Assembly: GCA_964499985.1 (NCBI GenBank)
Contig: CAZCMX010000032.1
Span: 1 to 25,456 of the forward strand
DNA length: 25,456 bases
Direction of reading: 5' to 3'
Origin: UBA5734 sp964499985
GTDB taxonomy: Bacteria; Bacillota; Clostridia; Saccharofermentanales; UBA5734
In this document: positions 15,131 through 23,048 of the stretch, piece after piece
Layout of the letters: each line of letters opens with the position of its first letter
Numbering within the stretch: the stretch's first letter is position 1
The notes under the pieces: generated by a model
Seen by the model: the letters and a program-made list of their open reading frames with translations, nothing else
What the model was told of the DNA's origin: nothing
Database searches by the model: none
Made by a program: the position numbers and the translations under genes

Positions 15131-17608
15131 ATGGCCAAGCAACTGTTCGTCAAACCCGAAGAAATCCGCGCCCCCGGCAAGATCACCTTCAAGGACATCC
15201 CGGTCAACCAGTACCAGAAAAAGCCTTCCGAAGAGAAGGACCATTTCTCCAAGGCTGATTTCCTCAGAATCTACCGCGACATGCGGATCATCCGCGAGTT
15301 CGAGTCGATGCTGTACGCGATCAAGACCACCAATACCTACAATGGCCTCGAGTACAATAACCCCGGCCCGGCCCACCTCTCGATGGGCCAGGAGGCCTCC
15401 TCGGTCGGCCAGGCCTACCACCTGACCCATGAGGATTTCATCTTCGGTTCCCATCGCAGCCATGGCGAGATCCTGGCCAAGGGCCTGTCCTCGATCCACA
15501 AGATGAGCGAGGCCGACCTCCTGGCGATCATGGAAAACTTCCTCGATGGCGCTGCCTGGAAGGTCGTCGAAAAGGCCAATGCCGGCAAGGGCAAGTCTGT
15601 GCGCGAGCTGGCGGTCGATTTCCTCGTCTATGGTGCCCTGGCGGAGATTTTCGCCAAAGAGACCGGTTTCCACAAAGGCCTCGGCGGCTCGATGCATGCC
15701 TTCTTCCTGCCCTTTGGCATCTACCCCAACAATGCGATTGTCGGCGGTTCGGCTGACATCTCGGTCGGCTCGGCCCTGTTCAAGAAAATCAACCGCAAGC
15801 CGGGCGTGGTCATCGCCAATATCGGTGACGGCTCGATGGCCTGCGGCCCGGTCTGGGAAGGCCTGATGCTGGCCGCGATGGACCAGTACCGTCTGCTCTG
15901 GGATGACGAGATGAAGGGCGGCCTGCCGCTGATGCTCAATGTCATGAACAACCAGTACGCGATGGGCGGCCAGACCCGCGGCGAGACCATGGGCTACGAC
16001 TTTGTCGCCCGCATCGGCGCCGGCGTCAACCCGGACCAGATGCATGCCGAGCGGATCGATGGTTACAACCCGATGGCTGTGATTGAGGCCATGACCCGAA
16101 AGCTCGAGATCCTGAAAAACAAGCAGGGCCCGGTCCTTTTAGAGACCGTGACCTACCGCTACTCCGGCCATTCGCCGTCCGATGCCGACTCCTACCGCAC
16201 CCAGGAAGAAAAGGAAGCCTGGATGGCCCATGACTCGATCCAGGGCTTCAAGGCGGACCTCGTGCTCTCCGGCCTGGCCAGCGAGGCCGACTTCGCCGCA
16301 ATCGACGAATTCGTCATCAGCACCATCACCGAGGCCGTCCGCCTGGCGATCGACCCGGTCGTCTCGCCGCGCATGAGCCTGCAGAAGACCCCGGATGCGA
16401 TCGAGAAAATCATGTTCTCCAATACCCGCATGCCGAAAATGGAAGACCGCGAACCCGACCTGCTGCAGAAGCGCGAAGATAACCTGCGTGTGCAACAGAT
16501 CGCCAAAAAGGAGCGCTTCGCCTTTGACGCCAATGGCAAGCCCGTCTCGAAGAACAAGGTCTACCAGTACCGTGACGCGCTCTTTGAAGCCGTGCTCGAT
16601 GGCTTCTGCACCGACCCGACCCTGGTCGCCTACGGTGAAGAGAACCGTGACTGGGGCGGCGCCTTTGCCGTCTACCGTGGCCTGACCGAGCTGGTTCCCT
16701 ACCACCGCCTGTTCAACTCCCCGATCGCGGAAGGCGCGATCGTCGGTTCCGCCGTTGGCTATGCGATGAGCGGTGGCCGCGCCCTGGTCGAGCTGATGTA
16801 TGCCGACTTCCTCGGCCGCGCTGGCGACGAGGTCTTCAACCAGCTGCCGAAATGGCAGGCGATGTCGGCCGGCATCCTCAAGATGCCTGTCGTCCTGCGT
16901 GTCTCCGTCGGCTCCAAGTATGGCGCCCAGCATTCCCAGGACTGGACCGCGCTTTGCGCCCATATCCCGGGCCTCAAGGTCGTCTTCCCGGCCACCCCTT
17001 ATGATGCCAAGGGCCTGATGGCCGCTGCCCTCAACGGCACCGACCCGGTGATCTTCTTTGAGAGCCAGCGCCTGTATGACTATGGCGAACAGTTCCACCA
17101 GGGCGGTGTTCCGGTCGAAAGTTACGAGATCGCGATCGGCGAACCGGACATCAAGCGCCAGGGCAAGGACCTGACCATCCTGACCATCGGCGCCACCTTG
17201 TACCGCGCCCTCGAGGCCGCCGAACGCTTCGAGAAGGAATTCGGCATCTCCGTCGAGGTCATCGATGCCCGCTCGATGGTCCCCTTCAACTATGAAAAGG
17301 TCATCGAGTCGGTCAAGAAGACCGGCCGGATCATCGTCGCCGGTGACGCCTGTGACCGCGGCTCCTACCTGTCCGAGCTGGCCAGAAATATCGGCGATCT
17401 CTGCTTCGACGATCTCGATGCCCCCGTCGCCGTGCTCGGCTCGCGGAACTGGATCACCCCGGCCTTCGAGCTCGAAAGCGATTTCTTCCCCCAGGCCAGC
17501 TGGTTCCTCGATATCTGCCACGAGCGCGTCCTGCCCCTGCCGGGCTATGTCGCCGAGAAGTCCTTCACCACGGTCGAAATGATCCGCAGAAACAAATTCG
17601 GCGTCTAA
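15131..17608 (+). CDS. Fused E1 alpha-beta of a 2-oxoacid/acetoin-type dehydrogenase complex
   Basis: This 825-residue thiamine-diphosphate enzyme decarboxylates a 2-oxoacid or cleaves an acyloin and passes the acyl group to lipoyl-E2. The alpha part (~40-410) has GSHRSHG (106-112) and the TPP motif starting IGDGS (231-235) and ending MNNQYA (272-277). The beta part (~477-825) has YGEENRDWGGAF with the catalytic Glu near 503, and VSVGSKYGAQHSQDW. Alpha and beta are normally separate in acetoin, pyruvate and branched-chain complexes of this type; here they are one chain. An insertion of roughly 45 residues sits between SHGEILAKG and KETGFHKGLGGSMH. AAGGAG precedes the ATG. E2 and E3 genes lie directly upstream, completing the complex. 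The substrate is not readable from motifs. Confidence 0.92.
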   Translation: MAKQLFVKPEEIRAPGKITFKDIPVNQYQKKPSEEKDHFSKADFLRIYRDMRIIREFESMLYAIKTTNTYNGLEYNNPGPAHLSMGQEASSVGQAYHLTHEDFIFGSHRSHGEILAKGLSSIHKMSEADLLAIMENFLDGAAWKVVEKANAGKGKSVRELAVDFLVYGALAEIFAKETGFHKGLGGSMHAFFLPFGIYPNNAIVGGSADISVGSALFKKINRKPGVVIANIGDGSMACGPVWEGLMLAAMDQYRLLWDDEMKGGLPLMLNVMNNQYAMGGQTRGETMGYDFVARIGAGVNPDQMHAERIDGYNPMAVIEAMTRKLEILKNKQGPVLLETVTYRYSGHSPSDADSYRTQEEKEAWMAHDSIQGFKADLVLSGLASEADFAAIDEFVISTITEAVRLAIDPVVSPRMSLQKTPDAIEKIMFSNTRMPKMEDREPDLLQKREDNLRVQQIAKKERFAFDANGKPVSKNKVYQYRDALFEAVLDGFCTDPTLVAYGEENRDWGGAFAVYRGLTELVPYHRLFNSPIAEGAIVGSAVGYAMSGGRALVELMYADFLGRAGDEVFNQLPKWQAMSAGILKMPVVLRVSVGSKYGAQHSQDWTALCAHIPGLKVVFPATPYDAKGLMAAALNGTDPVIFFESQRLYDYGEQFHQGGVPVESYEIAIGEPDIKRQGKDLTILTIGATLYRALEAAERFEKEFGISVEVIDARSMVPFNYEKVIESVKKTGRIIVAGDACDRGSYLSELARNIGDLCFDDLDAPVAVLGSRNWITPAFELESDFFPQASWFLDICHERVLPLPGYVAEKSFTTVEMIRRNKFGV

Positions 17609-17623
17609 ACGTTCGTTGATCAG

Positions 17624-17664
17624 GCCAGCTCCCGGGACAGCCCTTGCTCGCCCCGGGAACTGGC
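17624..17664 (+). promoter_or_regulatory. Intercistronic hairpin after the E1 gene
   Basis: A 13-bp inverted repeat with one mismatch (17624-17636 with 17652-17664; core CCCGGG pairs with CCCGGG, plus GCCAG with CTGGC) has a 15-nt loop. No U-tract follows. It may stabilise or process the operon mRNA or dampen read-through to the downstream genes. Confidence 0.5.
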
Positions 17665-17697
17665 ATTGGCTCACCAGAGGTACAGATGAGGTCGTCT

Positions 17698-18996
17698 ATG
17701 AATCCTACCGTCAACCCACTGATCGAAGCTTTGAACAGCCCCCAGATGATTGATCGCCTGGCTGCCCTGCGCCAGCTCAAGCTCCTGCTGGATGAGGGCC
17801 AGATCGCACGGCCAGCCACCGCCAGGGATGTCAACAACCATATCCATACCTGGTACTCCTTTTCCCCGTATTCACCGGCCAAGGCCGTCTGGATGGCCTA
17901 TATGGCAGGCCTGACGACCGCCGGGATCATGGACCATGACAGCATCGGCGGGGCCAGGGAATTCACGACTGCCGGCCAGATCCTCGGTCTGCCGACCACC
18001 GTCGGCTGCGAAGTCCGGGCCTCGCTGGCCGGCACCGCTCTGGAGGGACGCCGGATCAACAATCCGGACCAGGACACCGTCGTCTATCTGGCCCTGCATG
18101 GCGTGCCGCATACCGAGATCGATGCCCTGGACACCTTCCTGCAGCCCGTCCGGAAAGCCCGCGGCATCCGCAACCGCAGGATGATCGCGGCACTCAACAC
18201 CTTGCTCGCTCCCGCCGGGATCGAACTCGACTATGACCGCGATGTCCTGCCGCTGAGCCTGGCGGCCGATGGGGGCGGCGTCACCGAACGTCACCTGCTC
18301 TATGCCCTCGCCCTCGAGCTGCTGCGGCGCTATCCGGCACCCCAGGACCTGCTCGCCTTCCTGCGTGGTCCGCTCCAGCTCAGCGTCTCGGCCAAGATCG
18401 AGGCGATGCTGCTCGATCTGGAAAATCCCCATCGTGCCTATGACTTGCTGGGCCTTTTGAAGGGCGAACTGGTCGAGCAATTCTACATCGATGCCACCGA
18501 AGAATGCCTGCCGGTGGCCGATGTGGTCGCTTTTGCCAAGGCGCATGGCATCATCCTGGCCTATGCCTATCTCGGCGATGTCGGTGATTCGGTCACCGGC
18601 GACAAGAAAACCCAGAAATTCGAAGATGACTATCTCGATGAATTATTCAACCTGCTCGACACTCTCGGCTTTGCGGCTGTCACCTACATGCCGTCCCGCA
18701 ATACCCGGTCCCAGCTCGAGCGCTTGCGCGCCCTGTGCGACAAATACCAGTTTTTCCAGATCAGCGGTGAAGACATCAACCAGCCGCGCCAGTCCTTTGT
18801 CTGCCTGGCGATGCGCGATCCGATGTTCGACAATCTCTATGATGCTGCCTGGGCGCTGATCGGCCATGAACGCCTGGCGACCGATGACTTGGACGATGGC
18901 TTGTTTGCCGCCAAAACCATTGCGAAAACCCCTGGTCTATCATCCCGCATCCTGTCTTATCGTGACCATGCCCGCAAATTGTACGGGCAAATCTGA
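17698..18996 (+). CDS. PHP-family protein with incomplete metal site
   Basis: This 432-residue protein has an N-terminal PHP fold (polymerase and histidinol-phosphatase-like metallohydrolase). The first motif NNHIHTWYSFSPYSP (His48, His50), the second GIMDHDSIGG (Asp79, His80) and Glu105 in VGCEVR are present. The later ligands are not: the expected AHP is AYA (288-290) and the terminal D-x-H reads GEDIN (357-361). A family-specific insert fills about 110-280. Starts at 17686 (AGAGG 5 nt upstream) and 17698 (GAGG 6 nt upstream) are both possible; 17698 is preferred because it removes a short unconserved-looking tail. It sits between E1 and rhaA, so a phosphatase or lactonase-like role in deoxysugar breakdown is possible but not shown. 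Confidence 0.8.
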   Translation: MNPTVNPLIEALNSPQMIDRLAALRQLKLLLDEGQIARPATARDVNNHIHTWYSFSPYSPAKAVWMAYMAGLTTAGIMDHDSIGGAREFTTAGQILGLPTTVGCEVRASLAGTALEGRRINNPDQDTVVYLALHGVPHTEIDALDTFLQPVRKARGIRNRRMIAALNTLLAPAGIELDYDRDVLPLSLAADGGGVTERHLLYALALELLRRYPAPQDLLAFLRGPLQLSVSAKIEAMLLDLENPHRAYDLLGLLKGELVEQFYIDATEECLPVADVVAFAKAHGIILAYAYLGDVGDSVTGDKKTQKFEDDYLDELFNLLDTLGFAAVTYMPSRNTRSQLERLRALCDKYQFFQISGEDINQPRQSFVCLAMRDPMFDNLYDAAWALIGHERLATDDLDDGLFAAKTIAKTPGLSSRILSYRDHARKLYGQI

Positions 18997-19007
18997 GGAG
19001 GTACCCC

Positions 19008-20288
19008 ATGGATCCAAACGTTGTCAAGCAAGCCTATGAAGCCGCTGTTGCCACCTATGCCAGCTACGGTGTCGATGTCGCCGCCGCCCTTGAGAAAATG
19101 AAGCAGATCGAGGTCTCTGTCCACTGCTGGCAGGGCGATGACGTCACCGGTCTGGAAGCCGTCGGCGGCGGGACCTCCGGCGGCATTCTCTCGACCGGTT
19201 CTTTCGGCGGCAAGCCGAGAACCGGTGATGAGCTGCGCGCCGATATCGACAAGGCACTGAGCCTTTTACCGGGCAAACTGCGCCTCAATCTGCATGCCTG
19301 CTATGCCGAGCTCAATGGCGAAGCCGTTGACCGCGATCGCTATGAGACCCGCCACTTCCAGAACTGGATCGACTGGGCCAAGCGCCGCGGGATCGCCCTC
19401 GACTTCAATGCCACTTGTTTTGGCCACCCGATGGCGGCCGACAACCTGACCTTGTCCCATCCGGACGAGAAAATCCGCCGCTTCTGGATCGACCATGTCA
19501 AGGCCGTGCGCAAGATCGCAGCCGATATGGGCCGGGAGCTTGGCTGCACCGTCGTCAACAATATCTGGGTCCCGGATGGCATGAAAGACATGCCCGCCGA
19601 CCGCACCCGTTTCCGTGCCCTGCTCAAGGCATCCCTCGATGAGATCCTGGCCGTGCAATACCCGGCGGAGTACCTGGTCGACGCGGTCGAATGCAAGCTG
19701 TTTGGCATCGGTGTCGAAAGCTATACCGTCGGTTCCCACGAATTCTACATGGGCTATGCCGCCCACCAGCACAAGCTCGGCAATGAGGGCCTGCTGCTGA
19801 CCCTCGACATGGGCCATTTCCACCCCACGGAAACCATTGCGGACAAGGTCTCGTCCCTGCTGCTGTTCAATCCGGCGGTGCTGGTCCATGTCAGCCGTCC
19901 GGTCAAATGGGACTCCGACCATGTCGTGATTTCCGATGAGAGCCTCCTGGAGCTGATGCGCGAAATCAAGCGCACTGACGCCTTCGACCGGGTCTATCTG
20001 GCGACCGACTTCTTTGATGGCAGCATCAACCGCATCACGGCCTGGACCGTCGGCCTGCGGGCGACTCAGAAAGCGGTCCTCGCTGCCTTGCTCGAGCCGA
20101 CCGACCTGATCAAAAAGGCCGAAGCCGAGGGCGACTATGCCACTCGCCTGGCCCTGATGGAAGAGTTCAGGAACCTGCCGGCGATGGCGGTCTACAACCA
20201 GTTCTGCCTCGACCAGGGGGTGCCGGCGGGCAGCGACTATCTGCCGGAAATCTATGCTTATACCCAGGATGTCCTGCGCAAGCGCTGA
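19008..20288 (+). CDS. rhaA: L-rhamnose isomerase
   Basis: This enzyme converts L-rhamnose to L-rhamnulose in the cytoplasm using divalent metal. At 426 residues it matches the family length. Characteristic segments are VSVHCWQGDDVTGLE near residue 36, the metal-binding DMGHFHPTETIADK and the late DFFDGSINR. GAGGAGG lies 6 nt upstream of the ATG. It is followed 12 bp later by a class II aldolase and then rhamnulokinase, so the rhamnose pathway is complete in this operon. This is the clearest marker of the operon's substrate. Confidence 0.97.
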   Translation: MDPNVVKQAYEAAVATYASYGVDVAAALEKMKQIEVSVHCWQGDDVTGLEAVGGGTSGGILSTGSFGGKPRTGDELRADIDKALSLLPGKLRLNLHACYAELNGEAVDRDRYETRHFQNWIDWAKRRGIALDFNATCFGHPMAADNLTLSHPDEKIRRFWIDHVKAVRKIAADMGRELGCTVVNNIWVPDGMKDMPADRTRFRALLKASLDEILAVQYPAEYLVDAVECKLFGIGVESYTVGSHEFYMGYAAHQHKLGNEGLLLTLDMGHFHPTETIADKVSSLLLFNPAVLVHVSRPVKWDSDHVVISDESLLELMREIKRTDAFDRVYLATDFFDGSINRITAWTVGLRATQKAVLAALLEPTDLIKKAEAEGDYATRLALMEEFRNLPAMAVYNQFCLDQGVPAGSDYLPEIYAYTQDVLRKR

Positions 20289-20300
20289 AAGGAGAAGCCT

Positions 20301-21434
20301 ATGTCATCTTCTGAATTTGTCACCCGTTACGCTGGCCCGCTCCAGGAATTCACCCGCATGTCCCAGACTGCTGGCAGCCGCTCCGACTATGTCCAGGGCG
20401 GCGGTGGCAATACCTCGGCCAAGCTCGACGACACCCTGATGGCGATCAAGGCATCGGGCTTCCAGCTCGGCCAGATCGAGCCCGGCAATGCCTATGCCGT
20501 GATTGATTATCCGGCCCTGCGCGGATTTTACCAGGGCCAGGAGCCATCCCAGTTCGACGATGTTGAAAAAGCCGGCTCCGCAGCCGCCAAGGCAGCGACG
20601 CGCACCTTTGACGGCCTGCCGGTCCTGCGCCCATCCGTTGAGGCGGGCTTCCATGCCCTGCTCGACACCTTTGTCCTGCACACCCATCCGGTCTATGGCA
20701 ACCTCCTGACCTGCGCCGCCGAAGGCCCGCAGATCGCCGCTGAGGTCATGGCCCCGACCGGTGCAAACTTCGCATTTGTACCCTATATCAACCCAGGCGC
20801 CCAGCTGACCTTTGCGATCCAGGCTGCCCGCCAGGCTGCGGCAAAAGAGGGCGTCCTGCCCAAGGTCATTTTCCTGCAAAACCATGGCGTCATCGTCACG
20901 GGTCCGACGGCCCAGTTCTGCCTCGACCTGCATGACCAGGTCAATGCAGCGATTGCCAGCTATTTTTCGACCGGAAAGCAGGACTGGCCGGTCCTCGAAG
21001 TCGTCCCCGCCTCGTTTTGTGTCGGTGATGAGACCAATACCGCCTATCGCTCCAACTCCGCCTGGCTGCAAAATGAACTGAAAACCCAGGCCTGGGCGCT
21101 CGAGGATTTCACGGTCAAAGCCCTGTACCCGGACCAGCTCGTTTTCCTGGCCGGCCAGGTCGCCGTCGCCGAAACCGGCAGCCTCGAGAACTTTGCCGTA
21201 TCGGGCCCGGCCGCTGTGGCCAAGGCGACGATTTTCCGCCAGTCGGGCGAGGTCCTTTATACCTGCAGTGCCAATGAAGCCCAGACGATCGAGGAGACTC
21301 TGGCCGCTGTCTTGTTCATCCACAAGCAGGTCAAGGCCAGGGGGCTCGCCATTTCGCCGATGAGCGAAGCGGGCAAGTCCTTCATCGCCAACTGGGAAAG
21401 TGAAGCCTATCGCAAATCCATTGCTGCCAAATAA
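20301..21434 (+). CDS. Class II aldolase, probable rhamnulose-1-phosphate aldolase (stand-alone RhaEW aldolase half)
   Basis: This 377-residue protein matches the aldolase half of the bifunctional aldolase/dehydrogenase family (COG3347, RhaEW). The expected reaction is L-rhamnulose-1-phosphate to DHAP and L-lactaldehyde. The substrate loop GGGGNTSAK (33-41), catalytic Glu114 in RPSVEAGFH and zinc ligands His127, His129 (LHTHP) and His195 (QNHG) are all present. A C-terminal region of about 130 residues, with LYPDQLVFLAG, follows the aldolase fold as in RhaEW, but the dehydrogenase domain is missing; a separate SDR is encoded ten kilobases upstream in the same operon. GGAG lies 6 nt before the ATG. 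It lies between rhaA and rhaB. Confidence 0.88.
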   Translation: MSSSEFVTRYAGPLQEFTRMSQTAGSRSDYVQGGGGNTSAKLDDTLMAIKASGFQLGQIEPGNAYAVIDYPALRGFYQGQEPSQFDDVEKAGSAAAKAATRTFDGLPVLRPSVEAGFHALLDTFVLHTHPVYGNLLTCAAEGPQIAAEVMAPTGANFAFVPYINPGAQLTFAIQAARQAAAKEGVLPKVIFLQNHGVIVTGPTAQFCLDLHDQVNAAIASYFSTGKQDWPVLEVVPASFCVGDETNTAYRSNSAWLQNELKTQAWALEDFTVKALYPDQLVFLAGQVAVAETGSLENFAVSGPAAVAKATIFRQSGEVLYTCSANEAQTIEETLAAVLFIHKQVKARGLAISPMSEAGKSFIANWESEAYRKSIAAK

Positions 21435-21487
21435 GTCTTGACTGCCAAGTCATGATTGATTGCCAAGCCAAACTGGAGGGTATAGAC

Positions 21488-22960
21488 ATGTCCGAGATCA
21501 AGCAAATCCTGGCCTTTGACTTTGGCGCTTCGAGTGGGCGCGCCATGCTCGGCCGTTTCGACGGCCGGACCATCGAACTGGAGGAGATCCATCGGTTCAG
21601 CAATGATCCGGTCCAGGTCGGCCCGACCCTGTACTGGGATGTGCTGCGCCTGTTTTTTGAGATCAAGCAGGGCCTGGTCAAAGCCAAGGCCAAAGGCACG
21701 ATCGACAGCCTCGGGCTGGATACCTGGGGCGTCGATTTTGGCTTGATTGATCAGGCTGGCCGCCTCCTGGAAAATCCGGTCCACTATCGTGACACCCGGA
21801 CCGTTGGCATGCAGGAGGCCACCTTTGCCCTCGTCCCGCGGCGCGAGGTCTATGACCGCACCGGGATCCAGTTCATGAATTTCAATACCCTGTTCCAGCT
21901 CCTGGCCCTGAAAACCCAGCGGCCAGAGCTGCTGGAACGGGCTGATGCGATGCTTTTGATGCCGGACCTGTTCGTTTATCTCCTGACCGGGGTGCGCCAG
22001 TCCGAGTACACCATTGCGTCCACGGGGGCCCTGGTCGATCCATATACCGGGGAGTGGAATGATGAGCTGATCGCCCGCCTGGGCCTGCCGCGCCGGATCC
22101 TCCAGCCGCTGGTCCTGCCCGGCACCCGGGTCGGCAAAATCTCCGACGAGATCTGCCAGGAGCTGGGTATCCAGCCCATCCCGGTCATGGCAGTCGGCGA
22201 ACACGACACGGCATCGGCGGTGGCCGCCGTGCCTGCGACCCAGCCCGACTTTGTCTATATTTCCAGCGGCACCTGGTCGCTGATGGGCATCGAAAGCCAG
22301 ACCCCGGTCATCAATGATCAGGCTTACGACTTCCAGTTCACCAATGAAGGCGGTTTTGGCCGCACCACCCGGTTCCTGAAAAACATCATGGGCCTGTGGC
22401 TGATCCAGGAGTCGCGCCGCCAGTGGATCCGCGAGGGGGCTGAGGTCACCTTTGCCGACATGGAGCGCGAAGCCCTGGCCGTCAGGCCCTTCCAGTCCCT
22501 GGTTGATCCGGACGATTCCCGGCTCGGAGTTCCGGGCGACATGCCCAGCCGGATCCGCGAGATCTGTCGCGAGACCGGCCAGCATGTCCCGGAGAGCCGC
22601 GGTGAAGTGGTCCGCTGCATCTATGAGAGCCTGGCCCTGAAATACCGGGTGACCAAGGACAGCATCGAGGCCATGACCGGCCGGACCTATCCTGACCTGC
22701 ATGTGGTCGGTGGCGGCACCAAGGACGGCCTTCTGAGCCAGTTCACGGCCAATGCCACCGGCAGCCGGGTGATTGCCGGGCCGATCGAAGCGACTGCCCT
22801 GGGCAATATCGCTGCCCAGCTGATCGGCCAGGGTGTGATCAAGGATCTCCACGAAGCACGCCAGGTGATTGCCGCCTCGACGACTCTGAAGTACTATGAA
22901 CCTGTGGATACCGACGACTGGAACCTGGCCCTGATCCGCTACCGCCAGCTATTCGGCTGA
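21488..22960 (+). CDS. rhaB: Rhamnulokinase
   Basis: This 490-residue FGGY-family sugar kinase phosphorylates L-rhamnulose at O1 with ATP. Recognisable motifs are the phosphate-1 loop FDFGASSGR, the sugar-binding GLDTWGVDFGLID, HDTASAV, the phosphate-2 SSGTWSLMG and the adenosine motif GGGTKDGLL. The ATG at 21488 has GGAGG 8 nt upstream; an upstream in-frame ATG lies before that site. Its place directly after rhaA and the aldolase, and its FGASSGR start typical of RhaB, support the rhamnulose assignment over fuculose or xylulose. Confidence 0.96.
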   Translation: MSEIKQILAFDFGASSGRAMLGRFDGRTIELEEIHRFSNDPVQVGPTLYWDVLRLFFEIKQGLVKAKAKGTIDSLGLDTWGVDFGLIDQAGRLLENPVHYRDTRTVGMQEATFALVPRREVYDRTGIQFMNFNTLFQLLALKTQRPELLERADAMLLMPDLFVYLLTGVRQSEYTIASTGALVDPYTGEWNDELIARLGLPRRILQPLVLPGTRVGKISDEICQELGIQPIPVMAVGEHDTASAVAAVPATQPDFVYISSGTWSLMGIESQTPVINDQAYDFQFTNEGGFGRTTRFLKNIMGLWLIQESRRQWIREGAEVTFADMEREALAVRPFQSLVDPDDSRLGVPGDMPSRIREICRETGQHVPESRGEVVRCIYESLALKYRVTKDSIEAMTGRTYPDLHVVGGGTKDGLLSQFTANATGSRVIAGPIEATALGNIAAQLIGQGVIKDLHEARQVIAASTTLKYYEPVDTDDWNLALIRYRQLFG

Positions 22961-22971
22961 TCCTGGAAAGT

Positions 22972-23020
22972 CCGCGCCAGACCCGATTCCCAGGCGATTG
23001 CCGGGCCTTGGTCTGGGCGG
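22972..23020 (+). promoter_or_regulatory. Intercistronic hairpin between rhaB and tandem aldolase
   Basis: CCGC-G-CCAGACC (22972-22983) pairs with GGTCTGG-GCGG (23010-23020), an 11-bp stem with one bulged G, enclosing a 26-nt loop. It lacks a U-tract and precedes the GAGGAGG ribosome site at about 23034-23040. A processing or expression-tuning role is possible. Confidence 0.45.
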
Positions 23021-23048
23021 CATCTTTACCTTTGAGGAGGGTATATCC

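Noticed and set aside
16139..17674. Long antisense frame opposite the E1 gene (511 codons)
   Set aside because: It is a shadow created by high GC and codon bias of the E1 gene; the composition is low-complexity and no domain is recognisable. The same applies to other antisense frames such as 2688-3857, 10926-12005 and 21407-22852.
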